Shown here one piece after another: positions 55,836 to 63,462 of a DNA stretch of 64,000 bases (the stretch's first letter is position 1; each line of letters begins with the position of its first letter). Position numbers and translations under genes: made by a program. The stretch lies in NCBI RefSeq assembly GCF_003054245.1, contig NZ_QBKR01000003.1:124001-188000 (forward strand), given 5' to 3'. Origin of the DNA: Melghirimyces profundicolus (GTDB lineage: Bacteria > Bacillota > Bacilli > Thermoactinomycetales > DSM-45169). Under the pieces are notes generated by a model. The model had not been told where the DNA came from and did not search any database. It was given only the letters and a program-made list of their open reading frames with translations.

Positions 55836-57173
55836 ATGTCTGTATCCGGAGAACATCCCTTAGGATCATATATTCTCAACGGGACATTGGATCATGTAAG
55901 TCCGGCCACTCTTCAAGCCTTAAAGGAAGCCTTGGCGGATATCCTGGCCTGCACCGTGGCCGGTGCTCAAACCGAGGCGGCTCGGATCACAAGAAAATTC
56001 GCCTGCACGGAATGGAAGAATGGGCAGAGTAGTCTGATTGCATTTCCGGGGAAATTAAGGCCCGCAGGTGCCGCACTGGTCAATGCCACATCGGCCAACG
56101 CCCTCGATTTGGACGACGGACATCGTTTAACCAAGGGTCATCCCGGGGCAGTCGTCTTTCCCGCTGTACTGGCGGCGGCTGAGGAAGAGAGGGTCAATGG
56201 GAAAGGGTTTCTGACTGCACTCCTGATCGGATATGAAGTGGGGATCCGGGCCGGGATTGTGGCCCATCAATGGAGGCCGGAATATCACTGCACAGGTTCT
56301 TGGGGAGCCTTGGGCGCCGCTGCGGGGGTTGCTAACATTCTTGGGTTAACTACGTCCGCTGCGGAGCAGGCACTGGGTATCGCGGAGTATCATTCCACCT
56401 ATTCACCGATGATGCGGTGCATCCATTTCCCTTCCATGGTAAAGGATGCCATCGCCTGGGGCAGTATGACCGGGGTCAGTTCCGTCTATTTAGCCAAAGA
56501 AGGATTTACAGGCGTCCCATCGCTGTTTTCGACAGAACCCGGCTTAGAACAGGTGCATACTCTGGGTGAGATTCATCACATACAACATCTGTATTTCAAA
56601 ACCTATGCTTGCTGCCGTTGGGCGCAGCCAGCCATCGAAGGAGTGAAAGAAATACTCGGGGAGAAAAAAATGACCCATCAGGAGATCGATAAGGTCGTGG
56701 TCCACACTTTTACGGAGTCTTCCCGTTTATCGACAAAGTCCCCCCAAAGTACCGAAGAAGCTCAATATAACCTTCCCTTTCCCATTGCGGCATTTTTGGT
56801 ATTTGGCGAGGTGGGTCCGGATCAGGTATTAAATAAACTGGATGATGTAGAGATTTTGGATGTGATGGATAAAATCGAGGTTCAAATCGACAATGATCTG
56901 GACCGAAAGTTTCCGCAAAAAGCATGTAGCCGGGTTGAGATCCTTACGTCAAAAGGGGATTTATATCGTTCAGGCGTGGTTCAAGCGAAAGGGGATTATG
57001 ACTTTCCTTTAACTGCGACGGAAAAGCGGGAAAAGTTTATGTGTCTCATGAAACCTTGGATGGGTGAGAGGAAGAGTGGAAAGATATTTGAGCTGATCTG
57101 TGAACTGGAGAAGGTTGACGATATTCGCGAGTTGACCTCTCCGCTCACTTTTTCACAACGCCTCTATAATTGA
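55836..57173 (+). CDS. MmgE/PrpD family protein
   Basis: A 445-residue MmgE/PrpD protein. Typical segments are SPATLQALKEALADILACTVAG, ALVNATSANALDLDDGHRLTKGHPGAVVFPAVLAAAEE (active-site region), LLIGYEVGIRAGI, and IHHIQHLYFKTYACCRWAQPAIEGV near the middle. Known members are 2-methylcitrate dehydratase, cis-aconitate decarboxylase and iminodisuccinate epimerase, so it may dehydrate, decarboxylate or isomerise a polycarboxylate. The ATG follows TATGGGGGG. It ends the sigma54 operon, overlapping by 10 bp the 3' end of the convergent membrane-protein gene. Confidence 0.9.
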   Translation: MSVSGEHPLGSYILNGTLDHVSPATLQALKEALADILACTVAGAQTEAARITRKFACTEWKNGQSSLIAFPGKLRPAGAALVNATSANALDLDDGHRLTKGHPGAVVFPAVLAAAEEERVNGKGFLTALLIGYEVGIRAGIVAHQWRPEYHCTGSWGALGAAAGVANILGLTTSAAEQALGIAEYHSTYSPMMRCIHFPSMVKDAIAWGSMTGVSSVYLAKEGFTGVPSLFSTEPGLEQVHTLGEIHHIQHLYFKTYACCRWAQPAIEGVKEILGEKKMTHQEIDKVVVHTFTESSRLSTKSPQSTEEAQYNLPFPIAAFLVFGEVGPDQVLNKLDDVEILDVMDKIEVQIDNDLDRKFPQKACSRVEILTSKGDLYRSGVVQAKGDYDFPLTATEKREKFMCLMKPWMGERKSGKIFELICELEKVDDIRELTSPLTFSQRLYN

Positions 57174-57754
57174 AAAATCAAATAGAAGAAGGTGATCGCC
57201 AATACGACAAAGTTCAAGCCGCGGCTGAGATCAGTCACTGTCCTTGATAATGCTAGATCGAGGCTTCGATTATACCGGGTCACATAGGGCACGATCCCCA
57301 GGATCAAGGAGGGAATCATACGGGAAAAGCCATAGAGGGCTCCCAGCAATATTCCGTAGAGAGGATTCAGGAAAAAACCGAGGAACAGATACAAAATGTA
57401 GAAGCTGCTATGAGGGATATATGTAAAAATCCCTGCTCCCAGAATGACTCCCCACACCACCATATCCATGCCGTTTCGTCGGCTTACCCAGCTTCCGGGA
57501 ATTTGCCAACGCCGTTGTGGAATTTTCAACTTGAGGAATCGGAGTTCATGAAGCGCGTATAAGAGCACGAGACCGGACAGCAAAGACACTTTTACCGGAT
57601 CAGGTAACAGAACACCAAGAAGGAAGAACACATCCGTGAACAGAAAACCAAAAAAAGCCCCCGACAAAATGATGGACAGGGCGTACATTCCCGTTCTTTT
57701 GAACCACATACGGATGGGGATCCTCTCACCAAGAGGATGGACCGCCAGGGTCAC
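57164..57754 (-). CDS. Integral membrane protein of the mau-like operon
   Basis: A 196-residue protein with five or six membrane helices (for example ALSIILSGAFFGFLFTDVFFLLGVLL, MVVWGVILGAGIFTYIPHSSFYILYLFLGFFL, LNFVVLAITFFYLIF). The GTG start has GAGGG 6 nt upstream. No family recognised; the layout vaguely recalls DsbD/CcdA or MauE-like helices but the Cys pairs are missing. It is the last gene of a five-gene minus-strand operon with a short gap after the small peptide, and it probably works with the MauEDA-like proteins upstream. Confidence 0.65.
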   Translation of the reverse strand: MTLAVHPLGERIPIRMWFKRTGMYALSIILSGAFFGFLFTDVFFLLGVLLPDPVKVSLLSGLVLLYALHELRFLKLKIPQRRWQIPGSWVSRRNGMDMVVWGVILGAGIFTYIPHSSFYILYLFLGFFLNPLYGILLGALYGFSRMIPSLILGIVPYVTRYNRSLDLALSRTVTDLSRGLNFVVLAITFFYLIFQL

Positions 57755-57763
57755 ATTGATCCC

Positions 57764-57856
57764 TCAAGCTGATGTGAAGGTTGTGATTCCTGCGATGAAG
57801 GCCAAGAAGGCGGCGATGATCACCTCACTGTGATGAAAAACCGCGGATGTCGCCAT
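57764..57856 (-). CDS. 30-residue hydrophobic peptide
   Basis: An excellent ribosome site (GGAGGTGAAAAC) precedes ATG at 57856. The product has a polar start (MATSAVFHHSEV) and one hydrophobic helix (IIAAFLAFIAGITTF). It contains no Cys. It is too short for usual gene callers but is packed between the MauA-like gene and the membrane-protein gene with 9-26 bp gaps, so it is likely to be translated. It could be a subunit or a secreted peptide. Confidence 0.6.
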   Translation of the reverse strand: MATSAVFHHSEVIIAAFLAFIAGITTFTSA

Positions 57857-57882
57857 GTTTTCACCTCCGAAGAAAACGGTAT

Positions 57883-58317
57883 CTAATACGGAACAAAAAA
57901 GCTACAAGCACAGTCCGTGGAATAATGGATGTATGGATTACGACCCAGGGTGCAATCGCAACAGACCCAGGTACCCATGGAAGTGGTTCGACACCAACAC
58001 CCCGTCTGGTTCCAAGAGGCATACGAAACTTTATATCCGGGAGGACACTTTCTGTTCCCGCTTGGACCGGGGCACCCGCTGCAGAAGCGACCAAAAGGGG
58101 GATTACACCCAGGTCCCGGCCACGAAAGTTGGCACCAACGTGGAGAAGCGGTCAAGAAGACATTTGCCGGCCGCATGGCAAAGTCCATACAGGCCCCGAA
58201 TACACCCACCGATATGGTTTTCAAAAAACCTTTTCTATCCACCAATCGGGCGATGTTCTCCGCAAGTAAGCGGCTAAATCCTTCGATTTTTTTAAGCTGG
58301 TTCACGGGTTTTGTCAC
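57883..58317 (-). CDS. Cys-rich protein resembling methylamine dehydrogenase light chain (MauA-like)
   Basis: A 144-residue protein. After an N-terminal segment with a hydrophobic stretch (FLKTISVGVFGACMDFAM, residues 31-48), residues 60-144 contain 12 Cys (62, 71, 79, 82, 91, 107, 109, 119, 120, 122, 136, 138), enough for six disulfides as in the methylamine dehydrogenase light chain. The local motif KCPPGYKVSYASW resembles the light-chain segment with the first Trp of the TTQ cofactor (Trp102 here). The region carrying the second TTQ Trp is not evident, and the protein ends early. With MauE- and MauD-like genes upstream it is probably exported and oxidatively folded. TTQ enzyme activity is not claimed. 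Confidence 0.65.
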   Translation of the reverse strand: MTKPVNQLKKIEGFSRLLAENIARLVDRKGFLKTISVGVFGACMDFAMRPANVFLTASPRWCQLSWPGPGCNPPFGRFCSGCPGPSGNRKCPPGYKVSYASWNQTGCWCRTTSMGTWVCCDCTLGRNPYIHYSTDCACSFFVPY

Positions 58318-58325
58318 CTCTCCCC

Positions 58326-58880
58326 TTATACCCTGACAAAATCGCTGTTCAGGTACGAGATCAACCCATGGATATGTTCCATGCCATTGCAGAGTCCTTT
58401 GCCGCGCACCACCCCTTTTTCATCCAGGATAAAAGCGAACGGAGTGACCCGGACCCGGTGTTTTTCCAGGATACTGTGATCCTCGTCGGGGATCAGCTCT
58501 CCTTCCAATTTTCGTGTCTTCACCATTTCCGCCGTCTTTTCTTTGTTCCCGACAGCGATGACGCGAAAATGGATATCGTTACGTTCATGAAAGGCTTGGT
58601 TCCAATCGGGTATCAGATCTTTACAGGCCTCGCAGGTGGGGCTCAAAAAAAGCATCAGGGTGGGCTTGCCCGGTTGATCGCGGACCGTTTGTCCGTTCAA
58701 GGTTCTCCGGTTATTTAATAAAGGAACGTGGTCTCCGATCGCAATACCATCCCGGGCGATACTTTCTCCGGTACTCAAATACACTTCACCAAACTGGCGA
58801 AAGAGAATGAAGAGGGTAAACCCGATCAACAGCACAACCACCCACAACAGAACATTGGAGTACAGCAACACCTCATTCAT
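58326..58880 (-). CDS. MauD/TlpA-like membrane-anchored thioredoxin-fold protein
   Basis: A 184-residue protein: an N-terminal anchor helix (VLLWVVVLLIGFTLFILF) and an extracytoplasmic thioredoxin-like domain with the redox pair in LFLSPTCEACKDLIPDW and the cis-Pro region RVTPFAFILDEKGVVRG. In methylamine-utilisation clusters MauD has this architecture and is needed for disulfide formation in MauA. It lies between the MauE-like gene (17 bp upstream) and the Cys-rich MauA-like gene (9 bp downstream). ATG start with AAAGGAGGAAG. A general thiol-disulfide role is certain enough; client specificity is inferred. Confidence 0.88.
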   Translation of the reverse strand: MNEVLLYSNVLLWVVVLLIGFTLFILFRQFGEVYLSTGESIARDGIAIGDHVPLLNNRRTLNGQTVRDQPGKPTLMLFLSPTCEACKDLIPDWNQAFHERNDIHFRVIAVGNKEKTAEMVKTRKLEGELIPDEDHSILEKHRVRVTPFAFILDEKGVVRGKGLCNGMEHIHGLISYLNSDFVRV

Positions 58881-58896
58881 TGTCTTCCTCCTTTCG

Positions 58897-59448
58897 TTAA
58901 CGGGCCGAAGAGCGTTTCTGAAGGTATTTGAGTTTAGACAATGCCTTTTGATGAGATGACCACACCTTTTGAACCAACAGGGTAAGAAGAGCTGCAGTAA
59001 CTCCGACGGTAATCAAAGGTGGCCGGAAGTGGATCGTGTCCGAGAAATGGTGACCCCAAGCCAACACAGTACATAAGGCAAAAAGGAACCCAATTTTGGT
59101 GAGCGCCCATCCATCTGCTTGTGCTTCCATAAAACTTCCGTAACAGCCGCAAGAAATGACTCTCCCCGACCGAATCACGGACCCAATCGCACAGGCAAAA
59201 CACAAAAGCAGTCCCATAAGAAGAAAGCTTCCCCAAACAGCCGTGCTTTGGAACAAAAGCAGACCGGCTCCCAACAACTCCATCGGCGGCAACAGATAAC
59301 CGAAGATCCGGTCATAGGGTGATGGGAGGACTCCATAGGCTTCGACCAATACCACAAAGGATGGGAGACGGAGGAATTTAAAGACCGACGAGAACAGGAA
59401 GATGGAACACAGATAGATGGTCAGAACACTGTAAATCATTTCTTCCAT
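58897..59448 (-). CDS. MauE/DoxX-like membrane protein
   Basis: A 183-residue protein with four membrane helices of the MauE family (PF07291). Seen are YLCSIFLFSSVFKFLRLPSF, LLPPMELLGAGLLLF and the conserved SCGCYG turn (VISCGCYGSF), with two Cys likely to take part in electron transfer. MauE works with MauD to supply oxidising or reducing equivalents for disulfide formation in MauA. First gene of the minus-strand operon; the ATG follows GGGAATGGAAG. The same fold also serves other thiol pathways, so context is what links it to the MauA-like protein. Confidence 0.88.
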   Translation of the reverse strand: MEEMIYSVLTIYLCSIFLFSSVFKFLRLPSFVVLVEAYGVLPSPYDRIFGYLLPPMELLGAGLLLFQSTAVWGSFLLMGLLLCFACAIGSVIRSGRVISCGCYGSFMEAQADGWALTKIGFLFALCTVLAWGHHFSDTIHFRPPLITVGVTAALLTLLVQKVWSSHQKALSKLKYLQKRSSAR

Positions 59449-59782
59449 TCCCTTTTTCCCTTCTCCCGATCATGATTTTTGTCAGAGGACTTTCGTATGG
59501 GGTTCATTGATCCTCGTTCACCGCAGTTTCTTGCTGAATTCAACCCCATGAGAGTCCTTTCGTCCCTCCACCCATAGGTTATGACCCGGTTATACAGATG
59601 GTGCCTTCTTTGAAGAGTTTATGACAGTCTGCCCCAATTCACAGCATCCGATATGATGGTTCACTGATCCGGTGTTATGATGCATGTTTTCATAAAAACC
59701 GGGACAAATTAACCTATCAATTCATACAGGAAAGCAGTGAACAGGCATTAACAACCAAGTATCTCCATACCTATACCATCGG
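59449..59782. other. 334-bp divergent intergenic region
   Basis: No gene with a normal start. It should hold the minus-strand promoter of the mau-like operon, but no consensus boxes were assigned. Coding-like sequence in frame with the methyltransferase occupies the last ~45 bp. Confidence 0.4.
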
Positions 59783-60364
59783 TTGATCCGTCCCAAATGG
59801 TTTACCAAAAAATATATTCATGATCTACTTTTGGATCACTTTCCTGTTAAAGAGGGTCATATTCTGGATTTTGGTTCAGGTACCGGAGCCAATTGCCCGA
59901 TCTTTTCTCCTGAAGGTTACATAGGCATCGATCCTGACCATCGACGTATTGCTTACGCAAAAAAGCTTTATCCCGAGTACACGTTTGATGTTTTTAAACA
60001 TCATCGTTTCCCTGTTGAAGATAAAAGCATGGATTATATCTTGATCGTTGCGGTGTTACATCACATTGCTTCAGAAGAGATTCACCGCTATATGAAGGAG
60101 TTTAGACGCATTTTAAAAACAACAGGTACAATTATCGTGATTGAACCCTGCTTATTTGCTGATAAACCACTCTCCAACCGTTTGATGACCTGGTTTGATC
60201 ATGGAGAGTATATCCGTAATGAAAAGGAATATCTCCATCTGTTTCAGCATCATCATTTTCATTGCCAAGTTTTGAAACGGTTCCGGAAAGGTCTTTTTTA
60301 CCATGAATTATTTTTCTGTGCACAACACTCCGGAGGAGATGGCGGGTGGGCCAATTCTTTATGA
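59783..60364 (+). CDS. Class I SAM-dependent methyltransferase
   Basis: A ~193-residue protein with motif I HILDFGSGTGANCPIFSPEGYIGIDPDHRRI, motif IV-like SMDYILIVAVLHHIASEEI and post-motif ILKTTGTIIVIEP, so a Methyltransf_11/UbiE-like enzyme. The TTG at 59783 is the first usable start but has no ribosome site. In-frame codons before it (NNQVSPYLYHR) look like the true N-terminus, open back to a TGA at 59736, with GGAAAG upstream. The gene may therefore use a rare start such as ATT, or have lost its start codon. Substrate unknown. Confidence 0.75.
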   Translation: MIRPKWFTKKYIHDLLLDHFPVKEGHILDFGSGTGANCPIFSPEGYIGIDPDHRRIAYAKKLYPEYTFDVFKHHRFPVEDKSMDYILIVAVLHHIASEEIHRYMKEFRRILKTTGTIIVIEPCLFADKPLSNRLMTWFDHGEYIRNEKEYLHLFQHHHFHCQVLKRFRKGLFYHELFFCAQHSGGDGGWANSL

Positions 60365-60373
60365 CATATCAAT

Positions 60374-60402
60374 GAAAAAGCCCCCCCTGAAGAAGGGGGG
60401 CT
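60374..60402 (-). terminator. Minus-strand terminator of a vanished gene
   Basis: AGCCCCCC (60379-60386) pairs with GGGGGGCT (60395-60402). Only the minus-strand side has a T-tract (TTTTT), so it belonged to the decayed minus-strand gene to its right. Confidence 0.7.
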
Positions 60403-60439
60403 CCGAACAGCACTCCCTGAACGTATCTTTCCGTCGAAG

Positions 60440-60763
60440 TCGGTTTAAACCTGTTCCTGCGCCGTCTCCCTTTGTCATAAAGACCAAACTCAATGAAATA
60501 TGAAAAGAAGCCGAGGACGGCATAAAAAACCGTCATACCGATCCAATCGTACAGGCGTGTAAAATCCGTCAGCGGGATTACCGGAGAAATTTCAAGAAAA
60601 GAATGCTCTTGAAAGGCTCGCCGAAGCGGTTAAGAATGACGACCATCTCCAATCCATCACCCGATCGCAAACCCTGACGGGACCTTTTTGGTTCCTCCGG
60701 CGAACGGAGAAGCTTGATGAAGTCCGTGGATCGCCCTGACAATCCGTTTGATGAATGGTCCAT
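60440..60763 (-). pseudogene. Remnant of a minus-strand gene with a C-terminal membrane helix
   Basis: Minus-strand reading gives FIKLLRSPEEPKRSRQGLRS and VILNRFGEPF, then after a frame change EISPVIPLTDFTRLYDWIGM and TVFYAVLGFFSYFIEFGLYD followed by a basic tail. The last part looks like a membrane helix with positive-inside flank. No family identified; there is no intact start, and the frame is broken at least once. Confidence 0.45.
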
Positions 60764-61293
60764 GATAGCGGTTTCTCACATTGAACCTCTCTTTTCGGTG
60801 TATGTTCCCCAATCACTGAAACTGTACCGACGATTGTTGCCGATCCCGTTTCTATATCCCTTGCCGGCGCGCCGTTTGCGAGGCGGGTCATTTTTTTTGT
60901 GACCAGATTAGGAAACACAGTTGAACGACTTGTGCCATAAGCGCAAGCAGCATGATGGTTTCCATCATCGGAATCACCTCCTTTCCCACAAGGTGCAGGA
61001 AAAGAAGGGTCGCCACCCCCGCCTCAGGCGTTCTTCAATGGTTCTCCCCAGCGAATCAATCCGGATCCATACCGATCCCTCCTTCACGTTTTGGCCTTGT
61101 TTCATTGTAGTAATAAATCGGTGATATTATTTCAATTTTTCATAATAAAATTTAAATTAATAAAAATAGCTTTTCCACCTCATCGTCGCTGTCTTGGTTT
61201 TGATAACCCGAAAGGCTTGGTGACTGGACCCCCATCCGAAATAAGGGGGGGACTTTTACCCCTGAAGTATATTAAAACGGTCCCGGAATCCTG
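60764..61293. other. 530-bp region without a gene
   Basis: No ORF with a plausible start. An AT-rich patch lies at about 61130-61180. The sequence may be further debris of the neighbouring remnant. Confidence 0.4.
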
Positions 61294-61423
61294 GAAGCGT
61301 TGTGATTTCATGTTCATTTCGAGAAAAGGGGAAGCGTTCACCCAAAATAGCACTTGTGGTCTGTGAGAGTGCAGCCGGAGCGGATTTGGGTAAATGCTGC
61401 CGCTCACTTTTTCACAACGCTTC
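61294..61423 (-). repeat. Dispersed inverted-repeat (MITE-like) element, short copy
   Basis: GAAGCGTTGTGA (61294-61305) and TCACAACGCTTC (61412-61423) are perfect 12-bp terminal inverted repeats. The interior matches, on the opposite strand, both ends of the 20389-20696 element (for example GTGAGCGGCAGCATTTACCC and AACGCTTCCCCTTTTCTCGA), without its 170-bp middle. Confidence 0.78.
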
Positions 61424-61501
61424 TGGAGGGGAGAGGGAGTCGTCCCGATGGATGGCCGCAAGGACCCTGAATGGAGAACGCCCGGATTTTTTGAGTCCAT
61501 G

Positions 61502-61530
61502 AAAACCCCCCGGCGTCCGTCGCCGGGGGA
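61502..61530 (-). terminator. Terminator of the S8 protease gene
   Basis: CCCCCGGCG (61506-61514) pairs with CGCCGGGGG (61521-61529); on the minus strand it is followed by TTTT. Confidence 0.75.
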
Positions 61531-61548
61531 TCTGTTTCAAAGGGTTTG

Positions 61549-63255
61549 TCAGCGCAAGGCGTAATCGATGGTGGCGGTGCCTTCATAGGGTTCAACGGTG
61601 GAGAGGTAACCTTCGATCACCACTTTGTATTCACCGGCAGCCGGGTCCAGGATGGTGGTCTCTTCAAAATCGGTCACTCCCTGAGCGGATTTGCCGACGA
61701 GGCTGCCATCCGGGCCGTAGACATAAAGGTCCAAGTCCGTGGCGGGGTTGGTCCAATCGATGCGGACGGTGGCGGAGACGGCTTTTTTGTCGATGGTGAG
61801 GATCTTTTCATCTTTGTCTTCCACCGGGGTGCCGTCCGCGCTGGGCCCGATTTCACCGGACCAGGTTTCGGTCACGCTGTAGGTGGGAACCTCTTTTTCG
61901 GTCCCGCCCCCCTTCGGGGCCTTCACCTTGACCTTCTTGGCCAGAGCGGCGGCATCGTAAGCATCGACGTAACCGGCCCCCACCTCATACTCTTGATATC
62001 CTTCCATCGGGCGGGCGGTCCTGATCAGCACGTCTTTGATCACATCCGGGGTGAGTTCCGGGTTGGCTTCTTTCATCAAGGCGACCACACCGGAGATATG
62101 CGGCGTGGCCATGGAGGTCCCGCTCGCGGTGGTGTAGAAGGGAATGTATTGCGGCGGGATGTAGGTGGCGTCGGTGGCGGCCGTCAGGGCGTTGATGGTG
62201 GAACCGGTGGAAGCCCGGGTGGAGACAATGTCCACGCCCGGAGCGGTGAGGGTCGGGTGATACAGCTTGTCCCCCGGGATTCCGCGGGAGGAGAAATCGG
62301 CGAGTTTCCCGTCTTTGGTCCCTGCGGCCACCCCGATCACCCAGGGAGCCACGGAGTAGGGGTTCAGCGTGTTTTCTTCCGGCCCTTCATTTCCGGCGGC
62401 GAAGACGACCGTCATCCCCTTGTCGTGGGCGACTTTGCTGGCGACGTTGACGGGATCGTTCGGGGTGTATTCCCCGGTGGTTCCCCAGCTGTTACTGATT
62501 ACGTCAATCCCGTACCTCTCTTGATTTTCGATGGCGTAGTCAAAGCCTTCCAGCGCATAGAGGATGAAAAGGGCGTCCCCGGCACCGATGCCGATCAGGT
62601 TGGAATCCGGGGCCACTCCTTTGTAGGTGCCGTTTGATGCGGCACCCGTACCGCCGATGATCCCTGCGACATGGGTTCCATGGCCGCTGGTGGTGTCGGT
62701 GTTCGGAAGGTTTTCCTGAACGATCATTTCATCGGTAAAGAAGTTGTTGGACAGAATTTTCACATTTTGAACGGTCTTTTCCCCGTAGGAGAGGTCTTGA
62801 TGGAGAGCATCCACTCCGGAGTCGATGATGGCGACCCCCACGTTTTTACCGGTGTAGCCGAGCTCGCTCCAGACACGGTCGGCTTCGATGTACGGAACGC
62901 TGTCTTTCAACAGGTAGTCGAGCTTCTTGTCGGCAAAGATCGAGCGAAGGTGGTCTTGATCGAAAAGCTCCTGGATGGCGGTGTAGGGACCTTGTACGGC
63001 GATCATGGGCAGGTGGTCGAAGGTGTGGGTCTTCAGACCCCGATCCCGGAGAGCGGCGACATCTTCGGAGGTCGGCCGGTCGTCGTAGGTGAGGATGACT
63101 CGGACGTTACGGAGATCATTCTGGACCGCTTTCAGTTTGTCCGCACTTTTCAGAATCGGGTCGATCTCCGGAAGATCGGCGGCGCCCGCTTGCATCGGCA
63201 CCAAGACAAACCATGCCAGCAATAGACAAAGGGTGATTCGGATGAGAATTTTCAA
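61549..63255 (-). CDS. Secreted S8 serine protease with C-terminal beta domain
   Basis: A 568-residue exported subtilase. Signal peptide (ILIRITLCLLLAWFVLVPMQAGA), I9-like propeptide (~50-120, VRVILTYDDRPTSEDVAALRD), catalytic domain with Asp in VAIIDSGVDALHQDL, His in TSGHGTHVAGIIGG and Ser in SGTSMATPHISGVVALM, and a C-terminal domain (~455-568: VRIDWTNPATDLDLYVYGPDGSLVG, PAAGEYKVVIEGYLS) like bacterial pre-peptidase or P-type beta domains. The large insert between Asp and His motifs (KILSNNFFTDEMIVQENLPN) is unusual. The TTG start follows AGGAGGG. A 12-bp inverted repeat flanks the promoter region. Confidence 0.94.
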   Translation of the reverse strand: MKILIRITLCLLLAWFVLVPMQAGAADLPEIDPILKSADKLKAVQNDLRNVRVILTYDDRPTSEDVAALRDRGLKTHTFDHLPMIAVQGPYTAIQELFDQDHLRSIFADKKLDYLLKDSVPYIEADRVWSELGYTGKNVGVAIIDSGVDALHQDLSYGEKTVQNVKILSNNFFTDEMIVQENLPNTDTTSGHGTHVAGIIGGTGAASNGTYKGVAPDSNLIGIGAGDALFILYALEGFDYAIENQERYGIDVISNSWGTTGEYTPNDPVNVASKVAHDKGMTVVFAAGNEGPEENTLNPYSVAPWVIGVAAGTKDGKLADFSSRGIPGDKLYHPTLTAPGVDIVSTRASTGSTINALTAATDATYIPPQYIPFYTTASGTSMATPHISGVVALMKEANPELTPDVIKDVLIRTARPMEGYQEYEVGAGYVDAYDAAALAKKVKVKAPKGGGTEKEVPTYSVTETWSGEIGPSADGTPVEDKDEKILTIDKKAVSATVRIDWTNPATDLDLYVYGPDGSLVGKSAQGVTDFEETTILDPAAGEYKVVIEGYLSTVEPYEGTATIDYALR

Positions 63256-63284
63256 CTTACATATATCCCTCCTCGTGTAAAATC

Positions 63285-63340
63285 ATCTTCTATTATAAAC
63301 GATGTCGATCAATTGGAATATTGCTGAAATAATAGAAGAT
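63285..63340. promoter_or_regulatory. Inverted-repeat operator pair around the S8 promoter
   Basis: ATCTTCTATTAT (63285-63296) and ATAATAGAAGAT (63329-63340) are perfect 12-bp complements 32 bp apart. The left arm overlaps a minus-strand TATAAT -10 box about 40 bp before the protease start. Confidence 0.55.
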
Positions 63341-63360
63341 CTGTTCCGTTTTGCTTTATT

Positions 63361-63393
63361 AAGACCCTCCGCCGATTCGTGGCGGAGGGTTCT
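63361..63393 (-). terminator. Terminator of the lipoprotein gene
   Basis: ACCCTCCGCC (63364-63373) and GGCGGAGGGT (63381-63390) are perfect complements; on the minus strand the tract after the stem is weak (CTTAAT). Confidence 0.6.
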
Positions 63394-63462
63394 GACCGGA
63401 AGGATCTCCATTTCGTCAGTACCACGCAGCTGAAAGGAAAAACCGGGTTGGCCGGGTTGATG

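Noticed and set aside
57855-58336. Plus-strand ORFs of 135-140 codons opposite the MauA-like gene
   Set aside because: They oppose a gene with ordered Cys motifs and operon context and have no start signals.
61546-62637. 363-codon plus-strand ORF opposite the large S8 gene
   Set aside because: Gly/Val/Asp-rich shadow of the protease frame.
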